Of a DNA stretch of 64,000 nt, positions 34,815-43,668 are shown one piece after another. The stretch lies in assembly GCA_024234635.1 (NCBI GenBank), contig JACKNX010000016.1, positions 34,721 through 98,720 of the forward strand, written 5' to 3'. The notes below the pieces were generated by a model that had not been told where the DNA came from, ran no database searches, and was given only the letters and a program-made list of their open reading frames with translations. Numbering within the stretch: the first letter of the stretch is position 1; each line of letters begins with the position of its first letter. The DNA is from Pseudomonadales bacterium. Lineage in GTDB: Bacteria > Pseudomonadota > Gammaproteobacteria > Pseudomonadales > Azotimanducaceae. The translations under genes and the position numbers were made by a program.

Positions 34815-35906
34815 TCAGTCAGCCCCGGTCAGGCCGAGCGCATGCCGGACCGCGGGATGCACAATCGCGCCGTGACGCACGTTCAGCCCCTGCGCAAATC
34901 CGGCATCGGCGGCGAGCGCCGCTTCCCACCCGCGCTCCGCCAGCGCGCAGACATACGGCAGCGTGACGTTGTTCAGCGCCATCGTTGCCGTACGCGCCAC
35001 GGCGCCCGGCATGTTGGTCACGCAGTAGTGCACGACACGCTCTTCCACGAAGATCGGCTGATCATGTGACGTTGGACGACTTGTCTCGAAGCAGCCGCCC
35101 TGATCGATGGAGATATCCACCAGTGCCGCGCCATCCGGCATGCGGCGCACGAGGTCGCGACTGACGAGTTTGGGGGTGCTGTCGCCAGGAATCAGCACCG
35201 CCCCCACCACCAGATCGGCATGCAGCACGTGCTCCTCGATCGCTTCGGGGGACGCCATCAGCACGCGCGCACGGCCCTCGAAATGATCGACCAGCGACCG
35301 CATCCGCTCCACCGACTTTTCCAGGATGGTCACGTCCGCCTGCATACCAACGGCCATGGCAGCGGCGTTTGCGCCCGAGATGCCACCGCCGAGGATGACC
35401 ACCCGTCCAGGCTGCACGCCAGGCACGCCTCCCAACAGGGTGCCGCGCCCTCCGTTCGGTCGCTGCAGACACCATGCGCCAACCTGGATGGACATGCGGC
35501 CAGCCACCTCGCTCATCGGGCTCAGCAGCGGCAACCCGCCATGCGGCCCAACCACCGTTTCGTAAGCAATGGCTGTCACCCCCGACGCTGCCAGGGCCTC
35601 CGCCTGCCGGCGGTCCGCGGCCAGGTGAAGATAGGTGAACAGCACCTGACCGGCACGCAGCCGCACACACTCTTCCGGTTGCGGTTCTTTCACCTTGACC
35701 ACCAGTTCCGCCGCAAAGGCCGTCGCGGTATCGACGGTGCTGGCGCCGGCCTGCTGATACATGGCGTCCGTGAAGCCGATGCCTGTACCTGCTCCCGCCT
35801 CGACGCACACCTCGTGGCCACGGCGAACCAGTTCGGCCACGGAAGCGGGAGATAGCCCGACACGGTATTCCTGAACCTTTATTTCGCGGGGAACGCCGAT
35901 ACGCAT
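34815..35906 (-). CDS. ald: Alanine dehydrogenase
   Basis: Ald oxidatively deaminates L-alanine to pyruvate and ammonia with NAD+, or the reverse. The 363-residue protein begins MRIGVPREIKVQEYRVGLSP, has the KVKEPQPEE substrate segment, the HLAADRRQ motif, the NAD fold VVILGGGISGANAA, and the late motif VTNMPGAVARTAT. It lies divergent to an Lrp-type regulator with 117 bp between, the usual set-up for alanine-induced control. Confidence 0.95.
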   Translation of the reverse strand: MRIGVPREIKVQEYRVGLSPASVAELVRRGHEVCVEAGAGTGIGFTDAMYQQAGASTVDTATAFAAELVVKVKEPQPEECVRLRAGQVLFTYLHLAADRRQAEALAASGVTAIAYETVVGPHGGLPLLSPMSEVAGRMSIQVGAWCLQRPNGGRGTLLGGVPGVQPGRVVILGGGISGANAAAMAVGMQADVTILEKSVERMRSLVDHFEGRARVLMASPEAIEEHVLHADLVVGAVLIPGDSTPKLVSRDLVRRMPDGAALVDISIDQGGCFETSRPTSHDQPIFVEERVVHYCVTNMPGAVARTATMALNNVTLPYVCALAERGWEAALAADAGFAQGLNVRHGAIVHPAVRHALGLTGAD

Positions 35907-36023
35907 GGTGACTCACACTGTTTTGCCGTTACTTCTCAGCTTAGGTCAGGCATCGCGCCGATCGCTTGCAATATCCACGCTTTCAGCCAGCATTGGCACA
36001 ATTTTCCGGCGTGAACCCGCCAG

Positions 36024-36509
36024 ATGACGACCGATTATCAGCGCGAGAGTGGAACTGACCGGATCGACCGGGTCATCCTGCACGAGCTGCAGCTCGATGC
36101 GCGACTGTCCAATGCGGCGCTGGCTGAACGCGTAAGCCTCTCGGAGTCGGCCACTCTCCGGCGCGTACGCCGACTGGAAGAGAGCGGTTTCCTGCGCGGC
36201 GTAGTTGGCCTGGTGGATCAGTCGATGGCGGGATACCCCGACAACGTCTTCGTCAGCATCACGCTCACCAGCCAGACGCAGGCGGATCTTGCGGCATTCG
36301 AAGCACGGGTTGCGGAACTACCGGAAGTCATGGCGTGCTATCTCATGTCCGGGGCCGCCGACTACCTGCTTAGGGTGGTGGTGGCGGACGCCCGGGACTA
36401 CGAGCGCATCCACTCGCAGTACCTTACGCGCCTGCCGGGCGTAGCCCGGGTGCAGTCGAATTTTGCGCTACGGGCAGTTGTCGATAAGACCGAACTGCCC
36501 ATTCGGTGA
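36024..36509 (+). CDS. Lrp/AsnC-family transcriptional regulator
   Basis: The 161-residue protein has an N-terminal winged HTH (about 12-62, DRVILHELQLDARLSNAALA then SESATLRRVRRLEESGFL) and a C-terminal RAM ligand-binding domain ending with LPGVARVQSNFALRAVVDK. By position it probably senses alanine or another amino acid and controls the divergent ald. This is inference from context; the operator is not identified. Confidence 0.92.
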   Translation: MTTDYQRESGTDRIDRVILHELQLDARLSNAALAERVSLSESATLRRVRRLEESGFLRGVVGLVDQSMAGYPDNVFVSITLTSQTQADLAAFEARVAELPEVMACYLMSGAADYLLRVVVADARDYERIHSQYLTRLPGVARVQSNFALRAVVDKTELPIR

Positions 36510-36827
36510 TTCCCGGGGAACGCCCGGACCTCGGCAGCCGATCCCCCCGGCTGCGGCCGGATCACCGCGAACTGGTTTGACCTGCTGTCAACAACCGCAG
36601 CAGGCCCTCCGCGACTGGCATGCGCGGGTGTTCCGCCCCGCCCACCAGGTCATGCTGTTGCAGCAAGTGGCCTGAAGGCGCCCCCTTGCATCCCCTGGAA
36701 CGGGCGCCACCGCTACCGGCGGAATGCGCCCTGTTCCTGACGCGTCTGAGCGCATTGCCTTCAACGCATTGATGAGACCGGACACCAGCGGTCCGTTGGA
36801 CAGGTTCGGTAACTCGAGGACGCTCCA
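36510..36827. other. 318-bp gap between Lrp-type gene and SDR
   Basis: The genes on both sides end here (convergent). No gene, clear terminator or repeat was recognised. Short coding-like stretches exist in several frames but none has family features, so a decayed gene can be neither supported nor excluded. Confidence 0.4.
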
Positions 36828-37646
36828 CTATATGAGCGTTCGCGCCTGCAGGTTGAACTCCTTCATTACCTGATCCGCATAGTCGATACGCCCCGTAATC
36901 TCACGAGCATCGCCATGCACCAGGCGCAGGCAGGCTTCCGCCATGTGCTCCACGGGCGTTACGCGGTGTTTCGATTCTTCGGTGATGAGATTGTGGTGAA
37001 TGGCGCCAGGGGTTGCGACCAGCCCCGGAGAAATGACGTTCACGCCGATGTTGTGCTCAAACATTTCCATGGCGAGCCCGGTGGTGAATCGCTCCAGCGC
37101 TGCCTTGCACATGCCGTAAACCGCCCCACCGGGCCGCCCGGCCTGCTTGTCGGGGTGAATCGCCGCGTGCGAGGAAATGTTGAGAATCCAGCCGCCGCCC
37201 CGCTCCATCATCCCCGGCAGAACCCGCTGCGCCAGCTGAAATGGCGACCATACCTGCACGTCCATCATCAGTCGGTAGCGCTTCTCAGGAAACGACACCA
37301 CAGGAATGAAGAAGGTCACCGCCGCGTTGTTGACAAGAATATCCACGCCGCCGTACGCCGCTTCCGCGGCATCGATAAGCCCCAGGCGATCGGCTTCCAG
37401 CGAGAGGTCCGCCTTGACCGCGGTGGCTTCGCCACCGGCCGCCCTGATGCGCGCCACGGTGCTGTTGATGCTGCCCGCGAACATGTTGTCGCCTTCCTCT
37501 ACGGTCCGCGCCGACACCACCACCCGCGCACCTTCCATCGCATAGCGCAAGGCAATCGCTTCACCAATTCCCCGGCTGGCGCCCGTCACCACCGCCACCT
37601 TGCCGGCCAGCACGCCGTTGCGATCCACCCTGGCTGCACCACTCAT
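36828..37646 (-). CDS. Short-chain dehydrogenase/reductase
   Basis: The 272-residue protein is a classical SDR: TGASRGIG (21-28) for NAD(P), the DILVNNAAV strand, the catalytic Ser in ISSHAAIH and the YxxxK site in VYGMCKAALE. ATG 37646 (MSGAARVD) has GGGGAA just upstream; an ATG five codons further up is possible. The substrate is unknown; neighbours give no pathway. Confidence 0.88.
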   Translation of the reverse strand: MSGAARVDRNGVLAGKVAVVTGASRGIGEAIALRYAMEGARVVVSARTVEEGDNMFAGSINSTVARIRAAGGEATAVKADLSLEADRLGLIDAAEAAYGGVDILVNNAAVTFFIPVVSFPEKRYRLMMDVQVWSPFQLAQRVLPGMMERGGGWILNISSHAAIHPDKQAGRPGGAVYGMCKAALERFTTGLAMEMFEHNIGVNVISPGLVATPGAIHHNLITEESKHRVTPVEHMAEACLRLVHGDAREITGRIDYADQVMKEFNLQARTLI

Positions 37647-37724
37647 TTCATTCCCCCGCATTCCCGTTGATACTCTGCGTGCGCGACTGATCGCGCTTCA
37701 GCTCACAAGATTGATACACGTTCC

Positions 37725-38231
37725 ATGCTACGCACAACCCTTATCCTCTGCGGCGGTCTGCTCATCGCCGATGCGCAAGCGGCGGACACGGCGCTCGACT
37801 TCGCGCAGGTCTGCCACCGGGCGGCATCCGAGCCAGCCGAGATGCGCATCGACGACCGCATCGTCGGCTACTGCACGACCGCCATCGGGCAGGCCGCCTC
37901 GGCGCTGGCGCGCTCCGCGCTGCTGACCAACCGGGCCATTCTCGAAACACGCCGCGACAACTGGCAGGCAGCTCGCACGGATCTGGACGACGCACTGGCC
38001 GCCAGCCCTGACAACGCCGCCGCCTGGGTGACCCTGGGGTATGTGAACTGGCAGTCCGGCAACCTGCCAGCCGCCGAAAACAACTTCACGCGCGCACTGG
38101 AACTGGCGCCTTTGCCTGTTGCGGCAAAGAACCGAAGCATCGTGCGCCGACTGCGTGGCGATCTGGACGGCGCCATGCAGGATGCGCTCCTGGCCGCAGG
38201 CCGCCAGCCACCGCCGGCAAACAGCAACTGA
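37725..38231 (+). CDS. Exported TPR-repeat protein
   Basis: The 168-residue protein starts with a signal peptide (MLRTTLILCGGLLIADAQA) and then TPR-like helix pairs, including NRAILETRRDNWQAARTDLD and AAAWVTLGYVNWQSGNLPAA. It probably acts in the periplasm as a scaffold. No enzymatic motif is visible, and it lies divergent to the SDR and convergent with alr. Confidence 0.75.
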   Translation: MLRTTLILCGGLLIADAQAADTALDFAQVCHRAASEPAEMRIDDRIVGYCTTAIGQAASALARSALLTNRAILETRRDNWQAARTDLDDALAASPDNAAAWVTLGYVNWQSGNLPAAENNFTRALELAPLPVAAKNRSIVRRLRGDLDGAMQDALLAAGRQPPPANSN

Positions 38232-38270
38232 GAGCAACCGAGTGTTGGCAGATTGCCGCCGTGTCGACCG

Positions 38271-39341
38271 TCAGTGCACGGCGGCGACGCCACCTGTTTC
38301 GTAACGGCGCGTCACCCTGGCGCCGATGCGGGTGAAGACCTCGTAGCTGATGGTCTGCGCCAGAGCCGCAATTTCGTCCACAGGAACATGATGGCCGTAG
38401 ATCTCGAGCCAGTCCCCCGGACGCGCACGGGTGCCGGTAACATCCACCTGTACCAGATCCATGCTCACACGCCCAAGCAGCGGACAGCGCACGCCATCAT
38501 GGAACAAGTACGCGCCTCGACCGGACAGGCCACGGGGCACACCATCCGCATAGCCGATGCCCACCGTGGCGACGCGGGTCTGAGTCTCACAGACATGCGT
38601 CCCGCCGTAGCCCACCGATTCCCCGCCCGGGACGTCGCGCAACTGCAGAATCTGCCCTTCCAGCGTCGCAACCGTACGCATGGGATTGGGGCCGGTGCTC
38701 AGGGGATTACCTCCATACAGGCCGATTCCAGGCCGGTTTACCAGGTTTCGATCGGCTTGTAGCGGTGACCCGAGCAGCGCGGCACTGCCACCGAGGCTGG
38801 CTGGCACGCCGGGAAAATGGGCAAGCGCTGCCTGGAATCGGGTGAGCTGGCGCTCATTCAGCGGGTGCTCCGGGGTATCGGCACACGCCAGATGAGTAAG
38901 CACTAACTTCGGATAAAACTCTTTTATTTCGGGCGTATCCAATCGATCCCAGGGCACGCCAAGACGGTGCATGCCGGTATCGACATGAAGATCCGCGGCC
39001 CCGCCACCGGAATGCTGCCACAGGGCAATCTGCGCCTCGCTGTTCAGCACAGGCAGCAATCGCCAATGGCGGATATCGTTCAGCGTGTCCGCAACAGGCC
39101 CGGAGAAAACGTGAATGCAGGTGTCATCGGCCGATAGCTGGCGACGCAGGTCCACGCCCTCAGCCACCGTAGCGACGAAAAAATGGCGGCAGCCCAGTCC
39201 GTGCAGATGATGGGCAACCGGTGACAATCCCAGCCCGTAGGCGTTGGCCTTTACCACCGCGCCACTGTTGCGCCCCGCCAGCGCGAACCGTCGATAGTTC
39301 GCGCCAAGGGCATCAAGGTCGACCGTGAGGCGGGCAGTCAC
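38271..39341 (-). CDS. alr: Alanine racemase
   Basis: Alr interconverts L- and D-alanine with PLP, feeding cell-wall synthesis or D-alanine use. The 356-residue protein has the PLP lysine in GAVVKANAYGLG and the catalytic tyrosine in SVGYGGTHVCE. It lies 3.7 kb from ald, so a catabolic DadX-like role is possible, but no dadA is present. As the only alr in view it may be the biosynthetic one. Confidence 0.94.
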   Translation of the reverse strand: MTARLTVDLDALGANYRRFALAGRNSGAVVKANAYGLGLSPVAHHLHGLGCRHFFVATVAEGVDLRRQLSADDTCIHVFSGPVADTLNDIRHWRLLPVLNSEAQIALWQHSGGGAADLHVDTGMHRLGVPWDRLDTPEIKEFYPKLVLTHLACADTPEHPLNERQLTRFQAALAHFPGVPASLGGSAALLGSPLQADRNLVNRPGIGLYGGNPLSTGPNPMRTVATLEGQILQLRDVPGGESVGYGGTHVCETQTRVATVGIGYADGVPRGLSGRGAYLFHDGVRCPLLGRVSMDLVQVDVTGTRARPGDWLEIYGHHVPVDEIAALAQTISYEVFTRIGARVTRRYETGGVAAVH

Positions 39342-39371
39342 GACAGCCCGTCACCACCGGCCCCCGGCCAG

Positions 39372-39998
39372 TCACTGCAGCGAATTGATGTAGGCAACCA
39401 CGTTGTTGATGGCGGCATCGTCAGCAAGCACCGCAGCCATGGGCGCCATCTGACGACCGAACGTGTCAGCCGGATCAGAACCCCGCAAGCCGCCTTTGAA
39501 ATTCTTCAGCTGGCGCACGATGTACCAGTCATCCAGGCCCGCGAGACGGGGCCCGCCCATCTGTTCGGAACCTTCGGCGTTCTGGCCGTGGCACGCCCCA
39601 CAGGTCATATACAGCGTTTTTCCCGCCGCAGCGTCCCCCTGCACCGTCGTAGCGGACGCCTTGGAGGGAAGCGTTTCGATATAGGCAATCAGATTGGCCA
39701 TCGCCTCCGGAGAAGAAACCGACATGGCAAGGCCGCGCATCTGCATGCCATCGCTGTCGCCCGGTTTCGAGCCGCGATGGCCTGCCTGAAACGACTTCAG
39801 CTGTCGCTCGATGTACCAGCCACCCTGCCCCGCCAGGCGCGGCGCGCGCATCGCGACGTTGCCTTCGCCATTGGGACCATGGCAAGCCGCGCACACGGCA
39901 TACGCTCCTTTTCCTGCCGCCGCGTCACCCGCCGCGACAGCAAAAGGGGCACCCAGGACGATCGTCAAACCCAGCACGATCGCGCGCGATATCTTCAT
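39372..39998 (-). CDS. Diheme cytochrome c4
   Basis: A 208-residue periplasmic protein with a signal peptide (about 1-22, ending FAVAAG) and two similar monohaem halves, each with a haem site: CAACH near residue 36 and CGACH near 133. Met ligands lie in GMQMRGLAM and RQMAPMA. Cytochrome c4 carries electrons from the bc1 complex to terminal oxidases. It lies just upstream of alr on the same strand (30 bp). Confidence 0.93.
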   Translation of the reverse strand: MKISRAIVLGLTIVLGAPFAVAAGDAAAGKGAYAVCAACHGPNGEGNVAMRAPRLAGQGGWYIERQLKSFQAGHRGSKPGDSDGMQMRGLAMSVSSPEAMANLIAYIETLPSKASATTVQGDAAAGKTLYMTCGACHGQNAEGSEQMGGPRLAGLDDWYIVRQLKNFKGGLRGSDPADTFGRQMAPMAAVLADDAAINNVVAYINSLQ

Positions 39999-40108
39999 CG
40001 TTTCCTCGCAGATTCTATTTCAGGGGATCTTCAGACAAACCACAGTCACCTCCCGACATCTTTTTTTTCATTGTTATTGGTCGTCATTCGACTGTAATTT
40101 GCCGTCGA

Positions 40109-40339
40109 TTACCGATTCTCAGTACGCCGCCAAAACGCGTACCAGCGGACCTTCACGCCGTTGTCCTCACCACGACGTGCAGCCTGTCTTCGATCCGAGA
40201 CGAGTCCATCTCGTCTGGCGCGCATCTCGAACAACCCTTTCGAGCCACGACGCCTGTCGAAGTCTGACCGGCGGTCTTCGCCGGAGCGACGCGAGCTACT
40301 CAGATCAGCATCGACGGAAATTGTGCTTTCCGTCGTCAT
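40109..40339 (-). CDS. Small basic protein with repeated RRSGEDRR-like motifs
   Basis: A 76-residue ORF of very high Arg, Asp and Ser content: SSRRSGEDRRSDFDRRRGSK and later SDRRQAARRGED, ending WYAFWRRTENR. Short RRxGxDRR motifs of this kind recur in uncharacterised gammaproteobacterial proteins. ATG 40339 has GAAGG upstream; a GTG at 40417 would extend it by 26 residues without a ribosome binding site. Function is unknown; translation is plausible but unproven. Confidence 0.5.
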   Translation of the reverse strand: MTTESTISVDADLSSSRRSGEDRRSDFDRRRGSKGLFEMRARRDGLVSDRRQAARRGEDNGVKVRWYAFWRRTENR

Positions 40340-40630
40340 CACCGTTACCTTCGCATTGCCTACCTTTACGGTTCCTGAACTATAGCCCGCCTCGCCTGAA
40401 AGCAAAAGTGCTTCCACGGCTGACGCTTAGAGGACTTTGATGAGTATGTTTCTTGAATAGAACCAAGTCGGGCCAGGTCGGTAGGGTCGCGCGTTTCCGA
40501 CGTACGCCTGGGGATAGGCCACTTGTCGCATCATCGACGCCGGAACATGTAACGCAACAGGAAAAAATCCGTATGAAACAAGGCAACAAGCTGTAGCACC
40601 GATCACTTCATCGCAGCGGACAAGGCGCGA

Positions 40631-41278
40631 TCACTGGAGGATCCGCGCAGCAGCCTGTTCAATCCAGCGCTCCCGCCGAATGCGGGTACGGTGCGGGTAC
40701 AACAGGGACTCCGGGTCGTCGAGCAGCGCCGGCTCGAGTTGCGCCAGCGCCTCCACGGTTTCGATTCCCGCCGCACGCAGCGTTTCGAGCGACTTGGCGC
40801 CAATTCCACGGATGCAGCGCAAAGGGTGTTGTGGCGCCCGCGGCATTTCGATTTCGCTCCCGCGTGAGCGGGCGCCCTCTACGAGCGCTTCCGACCGGGC
40901 CAGTTCGTCGCGCAGGAGGCGGATCTCCTCGTTTGCATGGGCAAACTGTTCGGTCAGCACTTCCAGCGTACGCGACAACGACTGATTGCGCGCCTGAAGT
41001 GACTGCACCTGGCGCTCAAGCTGGGAACAGATCTGCGCGTGATTGACGCCATCGACTTCGGGAAGCAGGAACTCACGGTCTGGCGCCGGAGCAGTCCGCA
41101 TCTGCTCCAACTCCCGCCGCAACGCACGATTCTCCTTCTGCGACCAGTCCAGCGCTTCACTGCGTCGACGCAGCATCTCGGCAATACGGGGTACACGCTG
41201 CTGCCATTTGCGAACTTCCATCCGCAACGCCGCCAGCTCTCCGCCGTCCCCGACCCTCACTGATGCTGCTTCACCCAT
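40631..41278 (-). CDS. Coiled-coil protein with C-terminal helix-hairpin-helix domain
   Basis: The 215-residue protein has a long coiled coil (about 15-125, e.g. LRRELEQM, LERQVQSLQARNQSLSRTL) and a C-terminal helix-hairpin-helix segment LRCIRGIGAKSLETLRAAGI, similar to the DNA-contacting HhH of FEN-like and DUF4332-type proteins. It could bind DNA or help ribosomal or phage-type complexes; no catalytic residues are seen. ATG 41278 is preferred because upstream in-frame sequence is the hairpin-rich intergenic region. Confidence 0.7.
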   Translation of the reverse strand: MGEAASVRVGDGGELAALRMEVRKWQQRVPRIAEMLRRRSEALDWSQKENRALRRELEQMRTAPAPDREFLLPEVDGVNHAQICSQLERQVQSLQARNQSLSRTLEVLTEQFAHANEEIRLLRDELARSEALVEGARSRGSEIEMPRAPQHPLRCIRGIGAKSLETLRAAGIETVEALAQLEPALLDDPESLLYPHRTRIRRERWIEQAAARILQ

Positions 41279-41437
41279 CGCGCATCCACTACCGCCCGCA
41301 TGATCCCGGAACGCTAGCCCAGATCGCCACGACCGACTGTGGACGGGATAACAATTCGCCAAGCCGACGAAGCTGAAATCGGTGGCGCAGCGGATGCCTT
41401 GCGCCCCAGCCCGGGAGAAAGGCGCCAACCAGCGGGA

Positions 41438-41458
41438 ACCCGGACTGCCAGTCCGGGT
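41438..41458. promoter_or_regulatory. Perfect 9-bp stem-loop upstream of htpX
   Basis: ACCCGGACT, loop GCC, AGTCCGGGT, about 80 bp upstream of the htpX start in the gap shared with the divergent coiled-coil gene. A second inverted repeat (CGCCGCA with TGCGGCG) follows. Either may be an operator or an mRNA structure. Confidence 0.4.
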
Positions 41459-41539
41459 CAAATAATTCGCCGCAGCCATTGAATTTGCGGCGCAGACCCT
41501 GAAATAAACAGTCCGATCTACCGGAGGTATCGAACAAAA

Positions 41540-42421
41540 ATGCGGATCCTGCTCTTTCTCGCCACCAACCTGGCCGTTGTGTTGCTGCTGGGCATGGTGC
41601 TGCGCCTGTTTGGTTTCGAGTCCACACTGGTGGGCGGCAGGGAACTGGACCTGCAGGCACTGCTGATCATGTGCGCAGTATTCGGCTTTGGTGGTTCCTT
41701 CATTTCACTTCTGCTGTCCAAATGGATGGCCAAACGCAGCACCGGCGCCCAGATCATCGAGTCGCCACGCAGCGACACCGAACGCTGGCTTGTGAGCACG
41801 GTTGAACGTCATGCCCAGGCGGCTGGCATCGGTATGCCGGAAGTCGCCATTTTTCCGTCGCGCGAACCCAACGCCTTTGCCACGGGCGCGAGCCGGAACA
41901 AGGCGCTGGTGGCCGTGTCCACCGGACTGCTGGACCGCATGTCCCGAGCCGAGGTTGAAGCGGTACTTGGCCACGAGATCGGTCACGTCGCCAACGGTGA
42001 TATGGTGACGCTCACCCTCATCCAGGGTGTGGTGAACACCTTCGTGATGTTCTTCGCGCGCATCATCGGCCACTTCGTGGACAGAGTGCTGCTGAAGAAC
42101 GAGGAGGGTTACGGGATGGGCTATTTCCTCGGCACCATCGCCGCGGAACTGCTGCTGGGCATCTTCGCCTCCATTATCGTGGCCTGGTTTTCGCGCCGCC
42201 GGGAGTTCCGGGCGGATGCCGCGGGCGCGCAACTGACCAGCCGCCAGGCCATGATCTCGGCGCTGGATCGCCTGCGTGCTTCCGTGGATCACCCCTCCGA
42301 GCTGCCCGCGACGATGACGGCCTTCGGTATCTCCGGTGGCTTGCAACAGGGGCTGCGCGCGCTGCTGTCGTCACACCCGCCGCTCGAAGTCCGCATCCAG
42401 GCACTGCGCGAGAGCATTTGA
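41540..42421 (+). CDS. htpX: Membrane zinc metalloprotease HtpX
   Basis: HtpX is an M48 heat-shock protease of the inner membrane that with FtsH degrades damaged membrane proteins. The 293-residue protein has two N-terminal membrane helices (about 4-24 and 39-59), the zinc site HEIGH (H145, E146, H149) with a third ligand in the RREFRADAAGA motif, and two further hydrophobic helices in between. GGAGGT lies upstream of the ATG. Confidence 0.96.
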   Translation: MRILLFLATNLAVVLLLGMVLRLFGFESTLVGGRELDLQALLIMCAVFGFGGSFISLLLSKWMAKRSTGAQIIESPRSDTERWLVSTVERHAQAAGIGMPEVAIFPSREPNAFATGASRNKALVAVSTGLLDRMSRAEVEAVLGHEIGHVANGDMVTLTLIQGVVNTFVMFFARIIGHFVDRVLLKNEEGYGMGYFLGTIAAELLLGIFASIIVAWFSRRREFRADAAGAQLTSRQAMISALDRLRASVDHPSELPATMTAFGISGGLQQGLRALLSSHPPLEVRIQALRESI

Positions 42422-42559
42422 CCGCAACCAGCCTGCGGTAGCGACAACCCGTTGACGGAGCCACGGATGGCTCCGCCCGGGATCCGGTGTTCTACCCTGA
42501 CCTTCCCTGGTGCCGCACACTACAATGGTGACGAACGTCCATCGCCGCACAGGTTACCC

Positions 42560-43651
42560 ATGCGCAAACGACCTTCGTCGCCACGTGGCCAACTTGTCAC
42601 ACTCCGGCACGACTCTCGCATTCTGGCGGACAATCCGCTGGGCGATCCGCACGAGCGTGATCTTCCCGTCTGGCTGCCGCCTGGCTACCGGGCGACAGGC
42701 AAGCGCCACTATCCGGTGTTATTCGACCTCACGGGTTTCACTGGTGCAGGACCCGCGCACGTGGGCTGGAAGGCCTTCGATGAAAACGTTCCGGAACGGC
42801 TGGAGCGCCTGACCGCTACGAAGCACATCGGGCCGATGATCGTTGTCTTTCCGGACTGTTTCACGTCACTTGGCGGCAATCAGTACATCAATTCCACGGC
42901 CATCGGTGCGTATGCCGACTATCTGACGCGTGAGCTGATACCGGCCGTGGACAGGGAGTTCGCAACCCACGCGGACCGCGATCACCGAGGTTGCTTCGGA
43001 AAATCGTCCGGCGGCTACGGCGCCATGCTTCATGGCATGCGCTACGCCCGCCACTGGGGCGCTATCGCCAATCATTCCGGCGACGCCTACTTCGACTTCG
43101 TGTATCGAAGCGAATGGCCGGGTGTGCTGACCGAGCTGACCCGTTTCCGGGAGCCACGACGACGTCAGGGCAGCTACGAACTGACGCAGGAGCAGAAGGG
43201 CCGCACACCGGGCGAGGACGACGGCCGCGTGCGGCGTTTTCTGGACAGTTTTTTTGCCCGGAAGAACCCCGGCGGCAAGGACATCATGGTCGTGATGATG
43301 CTATGCATGGCCGCCAGCTACGATCCGGACCCGAAGGCACCAAATGGATTCCGCCTGCCCTTTGACCTGGAGAGCGGCGAGTTTCTGCCACAACGCTGGC
43401 GTCGCTGGCTGAATCACGATCCTGTCCGGCTGGTGGGCCGATACGCGAAGAACCTGCGCACGCTGCGCGGCATCTTCATCGACTGCGGCTGGCAGGATCA
43501 GTATCACATCCATTTCGGCAGCCGGCAGCTTTCAGCCGGGCTCACCAGACACGGCATCGAACACCGGTATGAGGAGTTCCCGGACAACCACTCCGGCATC
43601 GACTACCGCATGGACGAAAGCCTGCCATACCTCTACCGCGCCCTGCGCTGA
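42560..43651 (+). CDS. Putative esterase (alpha/beta hydrolase, esterase D-like)
   Basis: The 363-residue protein has an alpha/beta hydrolase fold with the nucleophile elbow GKSSGG (Ser149), an early HERDLPVWLPPGY segment, and a late DNHSGIDYR carrying the probable catalytic His. No signal peptide is seen. The start at 42560 is chosen because the family strand begins soon after; an in-frame ATG at 42452 is possible. The substrate is unknown. It lies 17 bp before the next hydrolase. Confidence 0.75.
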   Translation: MRKRPSSPRGQLVTLRHDSRILADNPLGDPHERDLPVWLPPGYRATGKRHYPVLFDLTGFTGAGPAHVGWKAFDENVPERLERLTATKHIGPMIVVFPDCFTSLGGNQYINSTAIGAYADYLTRELIPAVDREFATHADRDHRGCFGKSSGGYGAMLHGMRYARHWGAIANHSGDAYFDFVYRSEWPGVLTELTRFREPRRRQGSYELTQEQKGRTPGEDDGRVRRFLDSFFARKNPGGKDIMVVMMLCMAASYDPDPKAPNGFRLPFDLESGEFLPQRWRRWLNHDPVRLVGRYAKNLRTLRGIFIDCGWQDQYHIHFGSRQLSAGLTRHGIEHRYEEFPDNHSGIDYRMDESLPYLYRALR

Positions 43652-43668
43652 CAGACAAGGAGATCAAC

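Noticed and set aside
41311..41437. Possible further R1 copy upstream of htpX
   Set aside because: Only the AAGCCGACGA...GCTGAAA segment matches; the other hairpins are absent or out of order, so the resemblance could be chance.
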